Shown here: one piece after another, positions 1-8,502 of the stretch
Layout of the letters: every line of letters starts with the position of its first letter
How positions within the stretch are numbered: the first letter of the stretch is position 1
Source: JAJDTR01 sp965220415
GTDB lineage: Bacteria; Poribacteria; WGA-4E; JAJDTR01
Length of the DNA stretch: 64,000 bases
Direction: 5' to 3'
Assembly (NCBI GenBank): GCA_965220415.1
Contig: OZ244829.1
Span: 5,642,001 to 5,706,000, forward strand
Made by a program: the position numbers and the translations under genes
Notes under the pieces: generated by a model
Databases searched by the model: none
Seen by the model: only the letters and a program-made list of their open reading frames with translations
What the model was told of the DNA's origin: nothing

Positions 1-444
1 ATCCCCCAACAAACACTCCACGGGTTTTCGACGAGTCATACCGAGGCGGGAATTGTAAAATGGGTGCTCGTTGGTTCTGAGGCGACATTCCTAAAGAAGA
101 TAATTGCCGTGAAAGAACCAACTGTCGAAATTTTTGAAGACGGTGAGTTGAAAATTACACTTACAAGTGATCGTGGTGAAATAATCAAGCGATCGAATGA
201 CATCCATCTGTTCGACCAAGTCGTTGGTGAAAGCCAAGATGGAAAGCTATATACAGATGAACTTCATTGGCGCGATCAAGACGGTAAATTGTATGCGCCT
301 AACATGTCAAAAATTGTGCGTGGAGATTCAACGGTAACCGGGAACGAGATGGAAGCCAGTCCATCACTGGAGAAACTCACGATGAAGAACACGCAGTTCA
401 GGATTAATCCGAAGGATGAAAAGTTCAATGAATCAAATCAGTGA
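1..444 (+). CDS. lptC: LptC-like LPS export protein (5' partial)
   Basis: The reading frame is open from base 1, so the N-terminus, including the expected membrane anchor, lies outside the window. The visible ~147 codons have the pattern of the LptC periplasmic domain: a hydrophilic segment (HTEAGIVKWVLVGSEA) that starts the beta-jellyroll, followed by regularly spaced beta-strands. LptC bridges the LptBFG transporter and LptA in moving lipopolysaccharide across the periplasm. The assignment rests strongly on position: the next genes are lptA (overlapping the 3' end) and lptB. The internal GTG at 64 is only an apparent start; the frame and similarity continue upstream of it. Confidence 0.8.
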   Translation: MPQQTLHGFSTSHTEAGIVKWVLVGSEATFLKKIIAVKEPTVEIFEDGELKITLTSDRGEIIKRSNDIHLFDQVVGESQDGKLYTDELHWRDQDGKLYAPNMSKIVRGDSTVTGNEMEASPSLEKLTMKNTQFRINPKDEKFNESNQ

Positions 445-1075
445 AATACGGAGAAAAACATCAGCCTACATACGCGGAATGCCACTCGGTTTTTGCTCTT
501 GGACCGTAGGAGAAATGATAGCGCTTGTTTGGGTTCTTGGTCTCTGTCTTGGCACTCTCCCATTTCCACACGATGCGCACGCGGCGGAAGTGCCCGACAC
601 GGCTAGCGTCGCGCAAGAGCAAGTTGAGACTGATACGGCTGGCGCATCGGACGACGAGGGAATAATTAATGGAACTGCCGAAGATATGGAGCGGGATGAC
701 AAGAAAGGTCTTACTATCCTAACCGGAAACGTTAAGATAAAGCGTCCCAACGGTTTTCTAAACGCGGATAAGGTAACCCTGCATGAAGACGTTGAGACCG
801 GTGAATATTTCAAAACGGTCGCTGAAGGAAACGTTGAGATCCGCGACGAGGACATTTTTGCCACATGCGAACACGCAATCTTGAACCATACGGACGATAC
901 CGTCGATCTCCGGGACAATGTCGTCGTTCTTCAAAACGCCGATCGATTGGAAGCCAAACATTTTACCTTCAATCGACGTACCGGAAAGCAAACAGCGGAC
1001 GGGGGCGTTAAATTCAAAGTTAGAATGAAGCGACAGAAGAAAACTACGGAAAAGACTGCGGAAGACAAGGGTTAA
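428..1075 (+). CDS. lptA: LptA-like periplasmic LPS-binding protein (OstA domain)
   Basis: About 215 residues. There is a long N-region, then a hydrophobic signal segment ending near AHA-A, an acidic linker of about 35 residues, and one OstA/LptA beta-jellyroll domain (from about INGTAEDMERDDKKG to the GGVKFKV strand). LptA forms the periplasmic filament that carries LPS from LptC to LptD. The tail is Lys/Arg/Thr-rich. The gene overlaps the 3' end of lptC. I chose ATG 428 because AAGG at 412-415 is a usable ribosome site; the in-frame ATG at 416 is an alternative. It precedes lptB by 87 bp, the conserved order in LPS-bearing bacteria. Confidence 0.85.
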   Translation: MNQISEIRRKTSAYIRGMPLGFCSWTVGEMIALVWVLGLCLGTLPFPHDAHAAEVPDTASVAQEQVETDTAGASDDEGIINGTAEDMERDDKKGLTILTGNVKIKRPNGFLNADKVTLHEDVETGEYFKTVAEGNVEIRDEDIFATCEHAILNHTDDTVDLRDNVVVLQNADRLEAKHFTFNRRTGKQTADGGVKFKVRMKRQKKTTEKTAEDKG

Positions 1076-1162
1076 TCTAGGAAGACTAGCCGTGGCAGAA
1101 CGTTTTTGTTTCGGCGCAACACAGCATATAACAAGCCCAACACGAACTGAGGAAAAAGAGTT

Positions 1163-1921
1163 ATGTCGAGCCGACTCCAAGCTCGAGGACTTGTAAAGAG
1201 ATATTCGCGTACGGGACCGATTGTTGTTAATCAGGTGGATCTTGATGTTGAAACCGGAGAGATAGTTGGCTTACTGGGGCCAAACGGAGCCGGGAAATCT
1301 ACCACATTCTACATGACAGTCGGACTGATTCGCCCGAACGCGGGACAAGTCTTTTACGATGATCGAGATATTACTTTCTTGCCCATGTACAAACGAGCAA
1401 GGCTTGGAATCGGATACCTCGCACAGGAAACATCCATCTTTCGCAAGTTGACGATTGAACAAAACCTAATGGCAATTCTTGAGGTGCTTGATATCCCCAA
1501 AGACGAGCGCAAGCGACGTGCGGGACAGCTTATGGAGGAACTCGGCATCTCTGAGTTGGCGCATCGCAAAGCGTATACGCTTTCGGGCGGAGAATGTCGG
1601 CGGGCAGAAATTGCACGAGCCCTGGCGGCGTCCCCATCCTTTATCTTGCTAGACGAACCGTTTTCAGGAATCGACCCGATTGCGGTACAAGATATTCAGC
1701 AACTCATCCTGCATCTGCGCAGTCGGGACCTAGGAATATTGATAACCGATCACAATGCGGAAGAAACGCTTGGAATTGTCGATAGAGCCTATTTGATTGC
1801 TGATGGGAAAATCACGCTAACCGGTACTCCCGAGGAATTGGTCGGTAACGAGTTGGCGCGAGATCTCTACTTCGGACATCATTTTGAACTCAGAAGTGGC
1901 CCGTTGAACCGGCAATCTTGA
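1163..1921 (+). CDS. lptB: LPS export ABC transporter ATP-binding protein LptB
   Basis: 252 residues, normal for LptB. Walker A GPNGAGKST is at residues 39-47, the signature LSGGE near 140, Walker B ILLDEP near 161-166 and the H-loop histidine in ITDHN. LptB is the cytoplasmic ATPase that powers LPS extraction by LptFG. ATG 1163 follows a purine-rich AGGAAAAAGAG ribosome site. The stop lies 10 bp before rpoN and the rpoN ribosome site overlaps the lptB end, so the two are probably co-transcribed, as in Proteobacteria. lptF, lptG and lptD are not in this window. Confidence 0.96.
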   Translation: MSSRLQARGLVKRYSRTGPIVVNQVDLDVETGEIVGLLGPNGAGKSTTFYMTVGLIRPNAGQVFYDDRDITFLPMYKRARLGIGYLAQETSIFRKLTIEQNLMAILEVLDIPKDERKRRAGQLMEELGISELAHRKAYTLSGGECRRAEIARALAASPSFILLDEPFSGIDPIAVQDIQQLILHLRSRDLGILITDHNAEETLGIVDRAYLIADGKITLTGTPEELVGNELARDLYFGHHFELRSGPLNRQS

Positions 1922-1931
1922 GGAGCGAACC

Positions 1932-3659
1932 ATGAATCTTGGATTAAGACAAGTTGCGTCCATGAAGCAGCAAGTCATTATGACGCCGAAGTTGCAGCAA
2001 GCAATCAAAGTGCTGCTTATGTCGCAACTGGAACTTAACCAATTCATGACGCAACAGTTAGAACAGAATCCTCTGCTGGAAGAAGACGAGATTCAGACAG
2101 AGGAACTGGAGATTGAAGACCTCCTTGGCACAACAGAGTTGGATCCGGATACCGAATGGAATGAACCGGAAAAAAGCTTGGATCGGGAAGATAAGGAACC
2201 GGACATTGATTGGGAGGCCGCCTTTGATGATATGGCGAACGTCAGTGAGCAGGCGTCACTCCAGCGGACGGACGATGACGATGGTCCGCAATCCGATGTT
2301 GCAGGCACTCAATCGTTGCACGAATTCTTGCTTGCCCAACTGAGTGTAACACCGTTGTCGGACATTGAAAAAGCCATCAGCGAGCAGATTATCGGCAACT
2401 TGAACGATGACGGGCAGTTAAAGATGCCTCTCTTCGTATTAAGTTCCAAATACAAAAACGACCTGAATGATACACACCTCTCCGACGGTTTGCGCAAGGT
2501 TCTCGAACGCCACCTCCGCCAAGAGTTGTTAAGCGATGAAACTTTGCTGTCCCCTAACTCCACAATCAAACCGGGACAAGAGGAAGGAAAATGGAAGATA
2601 GTTGATGAGGAGAACAAACAGACATACACGGTAAGAGATGAGAATGGCAGACTGGAAGTCTACAATCTTACATTTGAGGAGATTGCCGACGCTGTCGGTT
2701 GTGATGTCGAGCACGTGGAGGAGGTACTTAAGTATATTCAGGAGAATTTTGAACCGATTGGAATCGCGTTTCGCACAGTCCCGGAAACAATGCTAATCCA
2801 AATGATGGCGAACGAAACGTACGATCCCGTCGCCGAAGCAATCCTCAGGAACCACTTTGAAGAATTCATGAATAATCAGATTCCACGAATTGCGCAGCAA
2901 CTGGATGTGAACATTGAGGAAGTAATTAAAGCGAAAGGGTTGATCGGACGCCTTGCGCCGTATCCGGGACGCTATTATTCAGACCCTACCGGCAAGTATC
3001 TAAGAAACGGTAATAATCCCTCTCGTCTCATCATCCCTGAGGCTTCCATCCAAAAAATCAGTGGGGAATACCATGTGCTTACAAATGACGACGGAATGCC
3101 TCGGTTGAGACTGAATCCGGTCTACGTGAATATGCTGCACGGGCAGAAAGGAGCGGTAGATGGCGAAACTAAGAAGTGGCTGGAACAGCAGCGCAGTTCG
3201 GCGATTGATTTAATTAGCAGTATCAATCAACGTCGCAGAACGATTGTAAGTGTGACTGAAGCCATCTTTACGATTCAAGCGGATTTTCTTGAACAGGGGA
3301 ATGCCGGATTGAAACCTTTAACGCTCAAGGAGATTGCGGCGATGGCGGGCGTTCATGAATCCACGGTCAGTCGGGTCACATCAAACAAATATGTCGAGAC
3401 GCCACAAGGAATTTATAAACTGAAGTTCTTTTTTAGCACGGATTTGCCGACCGACTCGGGAGAGGGTGTTTCCTCTACGACAGTCAAGGATAAGATCAGA
3501 GAAATGATTGATGGAGAAAACACGGCGAAGCCATTCAGCGATCAGACAATCGCTAATGGACTAGAAAAAGAAGGAATTCATGTGGCTAGGCGTACAGTCC
3601 AAAAGTACCGAGAGGAACTGAATATACTCTCGTCAAGCAAAAGAAAGAAGACGTGGTAA
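1932..3659 (+). CDS. rpoN: RNA polymerase sigma-54 factor RpoN
   Basis: 575 residues, slightly long for the family. The N-terminal activator-interacting region is Gln/Leu-rich (LRQVASMKQQ, MTPKLQQAIK, LEQNPLLEE). An acidic linker of about 80 residues follows, then the core-binding domain, the helix-turn-helix (LKEIAAMAGVHESTVSRVT) and the RpoN box ARRTVQKYRE close to the C-terminus. A region around residues 180-250 has extra sequence compared with the classic E. coli protein. GAGGAG lies 7 bases before ATG 1932. RpoN directs transcription from -24/-12 promoters and needs AAA+ activators; none is encoded in this window. Its position between lptB and hpf/hprK matches the conserved rpoN neighbourhood. 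Confidence 0.96.
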   Translation: MNLGLRQVASMKQQVIMTPKLQQAIKVLLMSQLELNQFMTQQLEQNPLLEEDEIQTEELEIEDLLGTTELDPDTEWNEPEKSLDREDKEPDIDWEAAFDDMANVSEQASLQRTDDDDGPQSDVAGTQSLHEFLLAQLSVTPLSDIEKAISEQIIGNLNDDGQLKMPLFVLSSKYKNDLNDTHLSDGLRKVLERHLRQELLSDETLLSPNSTIKPGQEEGKWKIVDEENKQTYTVRDENGRLEVYNLTFEEIADAVGCDVEHVEEVLKYIQENFEPIGIAFRTVPETMLIQMMANETYDPVAEAILRNHFEEFMNNQIPRIAQQLDVNIEEVIKAKGLIGRLAPYPGRYYSDPTGKYLRNGNNPSRLIIPEASIQKISGEYHVLTNDDGMPRLRLNPVYVNMLHGQKGAVDGETKKWLEQQRSSAIDLISSINQRRRTIVSVTEAIFTIQADFLEQGNAGLKPLTLKEIAAMAGVHESTVSRVTSNKYVETPQGIYKLKFFFSTDLPTDSGEGVSSTTVKDKIREMIDGENTAKPFSDQTIANGLEKEGIHVARRTVQKYREELNILSSSKRKKTW

Positions 3660-3734
3660 CAAAATGGATATTGGCACTGTAGTCACCATCAAATTATTTG
3701 ATAATTATCTCAACCAGTTAACGGGGTTCTTGAT

Positions 3735-4304
3735 ATGCAGATAACTTTTGCCGGCCGACATGTCCAGATCACAGATGACGTGCGGAGTTTTGTAGAGAAA
3801 CGGGCGCAAAAACTAGAAGGAGTTTTCAACTTTCTTGATGAGTTGCAAGTCGTCATAGAACAGGAAAAAACTCGATATTTGACGGAATTGACTTTATTGG
3901 CACGAAAAGCGACATTTCATGCGCGGATTGAAACACACGATGTCTTTGAATCGCTTGATACTGCCCTAAATCGCGTTGAATCACAAGTGAGACGTCATAA
4001 GGAACGTATGAAGGATCGGCGACAGCGGCAGTCACATCGCGATGTCGCTGCCCAATTGAGCGAACACGCGGTGACATCTTCCACAGCGGCAGCAAGCGAC
4101 GATTCGCCCGCGTCCTCCGCACCTATTGTAAAGGTTGCAGATAAATTTGCATCCAAACCGCTGACGGTTGAGGATGCTGCAATGCAGTTGCAGTTTTCCG
4201 AAGATTCGCTACTACTTTTTGTGAACGCTGAAACATCACAAGTAAATCTCCTCTACGAAACAGATGGTGGGGAATACGGGTGGGTGGAACCCGAATTCTC
4301 ATAA
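3735..4304 (+). CDS. hpf: Ribosome hibernation promoting factor, long form (HPF/RaiA)
   Basis: 189 residues. Residues 1-100 have the beta-alpha-beta-beta-beta-alpha HPF/RaiA fold (MQITFAGRHVQITDDVRSFV at the start, FESLDTALNRVESQVRRHKER at the second helix), which binds the 30S decoding site in stationary phase. A Ser/Ala-rich linker (about 105-130) joins a C-terminal domain of about 55 residues (the KPLTVEDAAMQLQ region, ending GWVEPEFS) typical of long HPFs, which drive 100S dimerisation without RMF. The gene sits 75 bp after rpoN and 18 bp before hprK. hpf next to rpoN is a common arrangement. Confidence 0.92.
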   Translation: MQITFAGRHVQITDDVRSFVEKRAQKLEGVFNFLDELQVVIEQEKTRYLTELTLLARKATFHARIETHDVFESLDTALNRVESQVRRHKERMKDRRQRQSHRDVAAQLSEHAVTSSTAAASDDSPASSAPIVKVADKFASKPLTVEDAAMQLQFSEDSLLLFVNAETSQVNLLYETDGGEYGWVEPEFS

Positions 4305-4322
4305 TCTTGTGGAATCGCCTCA

Positions 4323-5336
4323 ATGGAACAGCATGTAACGGTACGGAATTTAATCAAATATGCGGGGTATGAACTACAAACGGATGTCTTGGCTGGCGAG
4401 ACCGGGTTGGACACGCAGATTAAGACCGCGGAATCCAATCGTCCCGGCTTGGCACTTTGTGGTTATTTCGAACATTTCGGGTATGATCGCGTTCAGATTT
4501 TCGGACACGGCGAAGTAGGGTATTTGGAAAGTCTTTCCGCTAAAGCCCGTTTCGATGTATTAAATCAATTACTTTCATATCCCCTTCCTTGTATTGTTGT
4601 CACAAGCGGGTTGCGTCCCCCGGAAGAGCTGATTGACCTTGCCAATCGAAATGAGATTGCGGTGTTGACAACTTCCCTCGCATCCTCGACGTTCACGACG
4701 CGCCTGCTCCTCTTCTTTGAAGACGAATTTGGACCTTCGGAATACGTGCACGGCAATCTGGTTGATGTTTTCGGCGTCGGCGTGCTGATTTTAGGCCAGA
4801 GTGGTATCGGCAAGAGCGAATGCACACTTGGACTCCTGCAGAGCGGTCACCGGGTTATTGCTGACGATACAGTGCTACTGAAGAAAGTGTCGGAGCATCG
4901 CGTCTTCGGTATTCGTCCTCGACCATTCAAGCACTACATCGAAGTTCGGGGAATAGGAATTATCGATGTTGTCGCACTCTTTGGCGTAACGGCGGTGGGC
5001 GATCGCAAGCAAGTTGAGCTTGTAACCACTCTTGAACCTTGGGACAAGGAAAAGACGTACAATCGAACTGGAGTCAGAGACGATGAGTACGTTTTTTATA
5101 ATGAGAAACTTCCGCATGTCGTAATACCCGTGCGTCCCGGTAGAAACTTGGCTAATCTGATCGAGGTTGCTGCCATGAGTTTCTGGGGCGATAAATTGGG
5201 CTTGGATGCAGCAAAAGAATTTGACAGTGCCCTCGTAGAAATGACACAGGATAAAAATGACGAAGCTGTGCTCGATCAATGGCGGCATGAAACACTGCAT
5301 CGCGAAATCGTTCATCCATCAGATGGAAAGCGATAG
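4323..5336 (+). CDS. hprK: HPr kinase/phosphorylase
   Basis: 337 residues, the usual length. The N-terminal domain (1-130) is followed by the catalytic core: H143 in YVHGN, Walker A GQSGIGKS at 158-165, the ADDTV segment and the HprK signature IEVRGIGIIDV. HprK phosphorylates and dephosphorylates HPr on Ser46, linking energy state to PTS-based regulation. The HPr encoded at 6139 keeps Ser46, so the enzyme has its substrate in the same cluster. It follows hpf by 18 bp. No CcpA-like partner is visible here; in Gram-negatives the output is usually different and not well defined. Confidence 0.96.
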   Translation: MEQHVTVRNLIKYAGYELQTDVLAGETGLDTQIKTAESNRPGLALCGYFEHFGYDRVQIFGHGEVGYLESLSAKARFDVLNQLLSYPLPCIVVTSGLRPPEELIDLANRNEIAVLTTSLASSTFTTRLLLFFEDEFGPSEYVHGNLVDVFGVGVLILGQSGIGKSECTLGLLQSGHRVIADDTVLLKKVSEHRVFGIRPRPFKHYIEVRGIGIIDVVALFGVTAVGDRKQVELVTTLEPWDKEKTYNRTGVRDDEYVFYNEKLPHVVIPVRPGRNLANLIEVAAMSFWGDKLGLDAAKEFDSALVEMTQDKNDEAVLDQWRHETLHREIVHPSDGKR

Positions 5337-5383
5337 CTCTTTGTCGCGGCTGTGTTCGTAGGTGTTACGACTGAAACAATCTC

Positions 5384-5489
5384 ATACCAATTCGTAATCC
5401 ATAAGTTACAAAAACCGGGGGTTCGTAGTAGCGCAATTCATTGCGCGTCCCGAATCGGCTGTAACATGTAAATATCGAAATCGTATCGG
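5384..5489. repeat. ~105-bp dispersed repeat, copy 1 (inverted relative to 43422-43526)
   Basis: This intergenic stretch between hprK and the EIIA gene matches 43422-43526 in reverse complement over about 105 bp. Inside are inverted ends GTTACA (5405-5410) and TGTAAC (5460-5465), and a central hairpin with arms GCGCAAT/ATTGCGC. Both copies share GGGTTCGTAGTAGCGCAATT. It looks like a small non-autonomous or REP-like palindromic element. Confidence 0.75.
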
Positions 5490-5541
5490 TTTTAATCCAC
5501 CATGGTTTAGGAAATCTTAACCCGCGGTACATCGGGAGCCA

Positions 5542-5943
5542 ATGGTTGGTATCGTAATTACCACTCACGGAAAACTTGCAACTACGTTTTTGGATGTAGC
5601 AGAAAGCGTTCTTGGCAATCAAGAAGCGGTCGTTGCGGTTGATGTTATGCCGCAAGAGGGCAAAGACGAGATCTTGCAACACCTTGCACATGCCGTCTCT
5701 CGTGTTCAGCAACAGGACGGTGTACTGATTCTTGCCGGTATATTTGGAGAGAGCGATTGCCAAATTAGTCTTTCCCTGTTTCGTGGTGATAGGGTTCGAG
5801 TTGTTACCGGCTTGAATTTGCCGATGTTGTTGAAAGTGCTCACACACCGTTCTGAACTCGACCTTAATGCACTTGCGGCATCCGCATGTCAAAGCGGCAA
5901 AGCGGGTATCATTGATTGTGGGTTGGATTCAACTGGGGTTTGA
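5542..5943 (+). CDS. PTS EIIA-Man-like phosphocarrier protein (divergent)
   Basis: 133 residues matching the mannose-family EIIA domain. It starts VGIVITTHGKLA with the likely phosphorylated His9, and the alternating beta/alpha pattern fits. The segment that normally reads D-[LM]-F-G-G-[ST]-P is AGIFGESD here (residues 65-72), so the Asp that supports the active-site His is missing. No IIB, IIC or IID protein is encoded nearby, so a regulatory role within the hprK-HPr-EI cluster is likelier than sugar uptake. GGGAG lies 7 bases before the ATG. It occupies the place where many Proteobacteria carry ptsN. Confidence 0.82.
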   Translation: MVGIVITTHGKLATTFLDVAESVLGNQEAVVAVDVMPQEGKDEILQHLAHAVSRVQQQDGVLILAGIFGESDCQISLSLFRGDRVRVVTGLNLPMLLKVLTHRSELDLNALAASACQSGKAGIIDCGLDSTGV

Positions 5944-6138
5944 CACTTCCGACTTAATAATGGAATATGACGAGATGATTGGACGTGTACAAGACTGCCG
6001 CCGTCTTGCGCGTGGTTCTCCTCCAAATCCTCGCCTAGCTTGGTCGCAGTCGAAGCCGCCGGGAAGATGTAACACGCTATCGAAGAATACATTGATGATG
6101 GATATCTCTGAGTCCTAGTGTTTCATTAGAGTTTATTT

Positions 6139-6405
6139 ATGCGCGAAAAAATGGTTACTGTTCGGAATTCACTCGGTTTACATCTGCGGACAGCCGGAAT
6201 GTTTGCTCAAGCGTCCAGTCGCTTTGTGTCTAACATCTATCTTCAAAAAGGTTTGATGAAGGTGAATGCAAAGAGCATAATGGGTATAATGATGTTGGCG
6301 GCAGGTGAAGGAACGGAGCTGACAATTACGACCGACGGCACCGATGAAGAGGAAGCCATTGAAGAACTAACGGCGCTGATTGAAAGTGGATTTAATGAAA
6401 CATGA
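6139..6405 (+). CDS. ptsH: HPr phosphocarrier protein
   Basis: 88 residues, typical for HPr. Residue numbering matches the model protein: His15 and Arg17 in GLHLRTA (family consensus GLHARPA) accept phosphate from enzyme I, and Ser46 in NAKSIMGIM is the HprK site. Thr replaces the usual Pro18 and Leu replaces Ala16. It carries phosphate from enzyme I (6620) to the EIIA-like protein (5542). The 195 bp before it hold no credible gene. The presence of Ser46 together with hprK means both His and Ser phosphorylation are probably used. Confidence 0.95.
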   Translation: MREKMVTVRNSLGLHLRTAGMFAQASSRFVSNIYLQKGLMKVNAKSIMGIMMLAAGEGTELTITTDGTDEEEAIEELTALIESGFNET

Positions 6406-6619
6406 TTGTCCTACCCTTGGTTCGATCAATTCCGATTCGAATTGAAATCAGACCGCAATTGACCATTGGATGCGAGCCACAATCTCTGGAGCTAAGCTAC
6501 CTATGGCAATACCTTGAGCGTTTTTTAGATTAGACGTTCATCGGTAACGGATAACACCATCCCGATATAGTCTCAAGCCCGTTTCAAACATCGACCAATT
6601 TTTCCCCGGCTAAAAATCT

Positions 6620-8392
6620 ATGACATCCCAATTAACAGAAGGCAATCCTACTGTCCTTTCTGGACTCGCAGCTTCACCCGGTGTCGTTATCGGAGAAGTC
6701 TTCCGCATCTACGACCGTGTGGACATCCCTCGTCATAACATCCCTGCCAACGGTGTTCCTGCTCAGGTAGACCGCTTTCTCCATGCCGTAAAGCGGGTCA
6801 AAAAAGACCTGCGAGCAATTCGTGAGCGTCTTCACTTGGATGCGCATCGCGATGGTGCGGACATTTTCCAAGCGCATATCATGATGCTTGAAGATCCAAC
6901 GATGGTTGAGCGCATTCGAAGCCGCATAGCAACCCACCGTGTCAACGCGGAAGCTGCTGTTGCAGATGTCGGAGCTGAATTCATAGATGTCTTTTCTCAA
7001 TCAGAAAATCCATATTTTCGTGAAAGATCTGTGGACCTAAACGATCTCGTGCAGCAGATTGTATCCCTCCTGATGGGAGAGGAACGATTAGACCTCTTCA
7101 ATCGAGAAAACGAAGTTGTTGTTGTAGCACACAATCTTACGCCTTCAGATACCGTGCTAATGCGCAAAAACAAGGTTCTTGCATTTGTGACCGAAGCAGG
7201 CACACGTGTCTCTCATACGGCAATCTTGGCACGCTCATTAGGTATTCCCGCCGTCGTGGGTGTTGGAGCCGCTATCACGAAAGCCGAAACCGGCGATCAG
7301 ATGGTTGTTGACGGTACACACGGGCGCGTCATTATGTGGCCGGACGAAGAACAGATTAGCGAGTACCGGATTGAACGGGAAAAAAGTTCCAAGGTTGAAG
7401 CAGATCTTTCCGCGCTTCGCACTGTTGATGTTCAAACGACCGATGGCAGACAGATTGAGATTGCCGCTAACATTGAATTTCTTGAGGAGATTGAGTTGAT
7501 TCGGAAGTATGGTGCCAAGGGCGTTGGACTGTATAGAACGGAGTACTTTTATATGGACCGGGAGGATTTGCCTTCAGAGGATGAATTGTTTGAAGACTAT
7601 CGCTATATCGTGGAACAGGTGAGTCCGGAAACGGCGATAATTCGCACACTTGACATTGGCGGCGATAAACTGGTCCCACATCTTAATCTTGGGGGCAGCA
7701 TGGATTCTTTGATGGGTTTGCGTTCAATTCGTCTTTGCTTGAAATATCCCGATATCTTTATGAATCAACTACGCGCCATCCTAAGGGCAAGCGAATACGG
7801 AAACGTCAAGATTATGTTTCCCATGATTTCCGGGTTAGACGAATTGCGAGAGGCGAAATGGCATCTTGAGAAAGCGCAGGCACTGTTGAAAGAAGAGCAA
7901 ATCCCTTTTGATCCATCGGTCAAAATCGGTGCGATGATTGAACTCCCCGCCGCGGCGCTTAGTGCCGATCTTCTTTCCAAAGAAGTCGACTTCTTCAGTG
8001 TTGGGACAAATGATCTCATTCAGTACACGATAGCAATCGATCGGCGTAACGAGGAAACGCTGCCCCTTTACGAACCTCTGCATCCAGCCGTCCTTCGATT
8101 AATTCAAAATGTCATTCGTGTTGCGATAGACGCGGGAATTGACATTACTGTTTGTGGAGAAATGGCGGGCGATCCTGTATTGAGCATCCTACTCATAGGC
8201 ATGGGATACGAACAGCTCAGCATGAGCCCGACGGTAATTCCCGAGATCAAAAAGGTCATAAGTTCGATTTCCCTCCAAGACGCGCAACACCTGGTCGACG
8301 AAATCATGAAACTTTCCACGGCAGGAGAGATTGAAACCTATATTTGGCGGGAAGCAATGGACCGTTTCCCGGAATTGTTGAACTGGGTCTAA
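6620..8392 (+). CDS. ptsI: Phosphoenolpyruvate-protein phosphotransferase (PTS enzyme I)
   Basis: 590 residues, standard for enzyme I. The HPr-binding N-domain is followed by the swivelling His domain with the active-site motif GTRVSHTAILAR (His about 199), then the PEP-binding TIM barrel (GLYRTEY, RTLDIGGDK, IMFPMIS, GTNDLIQY and VCGEMAGD are all present). It transfers phosphate from PEP to HPr. There is no GAF domain, so it is the ordinary EI and not EI-Ntr (PtsP). A 214-bp gap without a recognisable gene separates it from HPr. No strong ribosome site precedes ATG 6620. Confidence 0.97.
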   Translation: MTSQLTEGNPTVLSGLAASPGVVIGEVFRIYDRVDIPRHNIPANGVPAQVDRFLHAVKRVKKDLRAIRERLHLDAHRDGADIFQAHIMMLEDPTMVERIRSRIATHRVNAEAAVADVGAEFIDVFSQSENPYFRERSVDLNDLVQQIVSLLMGEERLDLFNRENEVVVVAHNLTPSDTVLMRKNKVLAFVTEAGTRVSHTAILARSLGIPAVVGVGAAITKAETGDQMVVDGTHGRVIMWPDEEQISEYRIEREKSSKVEADLSALRTVDVQTTDGRQIEIAANIEFLEEIELIRKYGAKGVGLYRTEYFYMDREDLPSEDELFEDYRYIVEQVSPETAIIRTLDIGGDKLVPHLNLGGSMDSLMGLRSIRLCLKYPDIFMNQLRAILRASEYGNVKIMFPMISGLDELREAKWHLEKAQALLKEEQIPFDPSVKIGAMIELPAAALSADLLSKEVDFFSVGTNDLIQYTIAIDRRNEETLPLYEPLHPAVLRLIQNVIRVAIDAGIDITVCGEMAGDPVLSILLIGMGYEQLSMSPTVIPEIKKVISSISLQDAQHLVDEIMKLSTAGEIETYIWREAMDRFPELLNWV

Positions 8393-8502
8393 TTGAGATG
8401 GTAAAATGGAAACACACCGGCTGAATTAAGACCACTACCTGGGCCAACTGATTCAATACTCGCGAAGTTATCGTTTACCGATAGGAGGCATCAAACCCGC
8501 TG

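Noticed and set aside
3671..3690. Sigma-54 promoter (TTGGCAC) before hpf
   Set aside because: The -12 TTGC element is missing at the required spacing.
5867..6118. 83-codon ORF between the EIIA-like gene and HPr
   Set aside because: Overlaps the end of the EIIA gene in another frame and has no motif.
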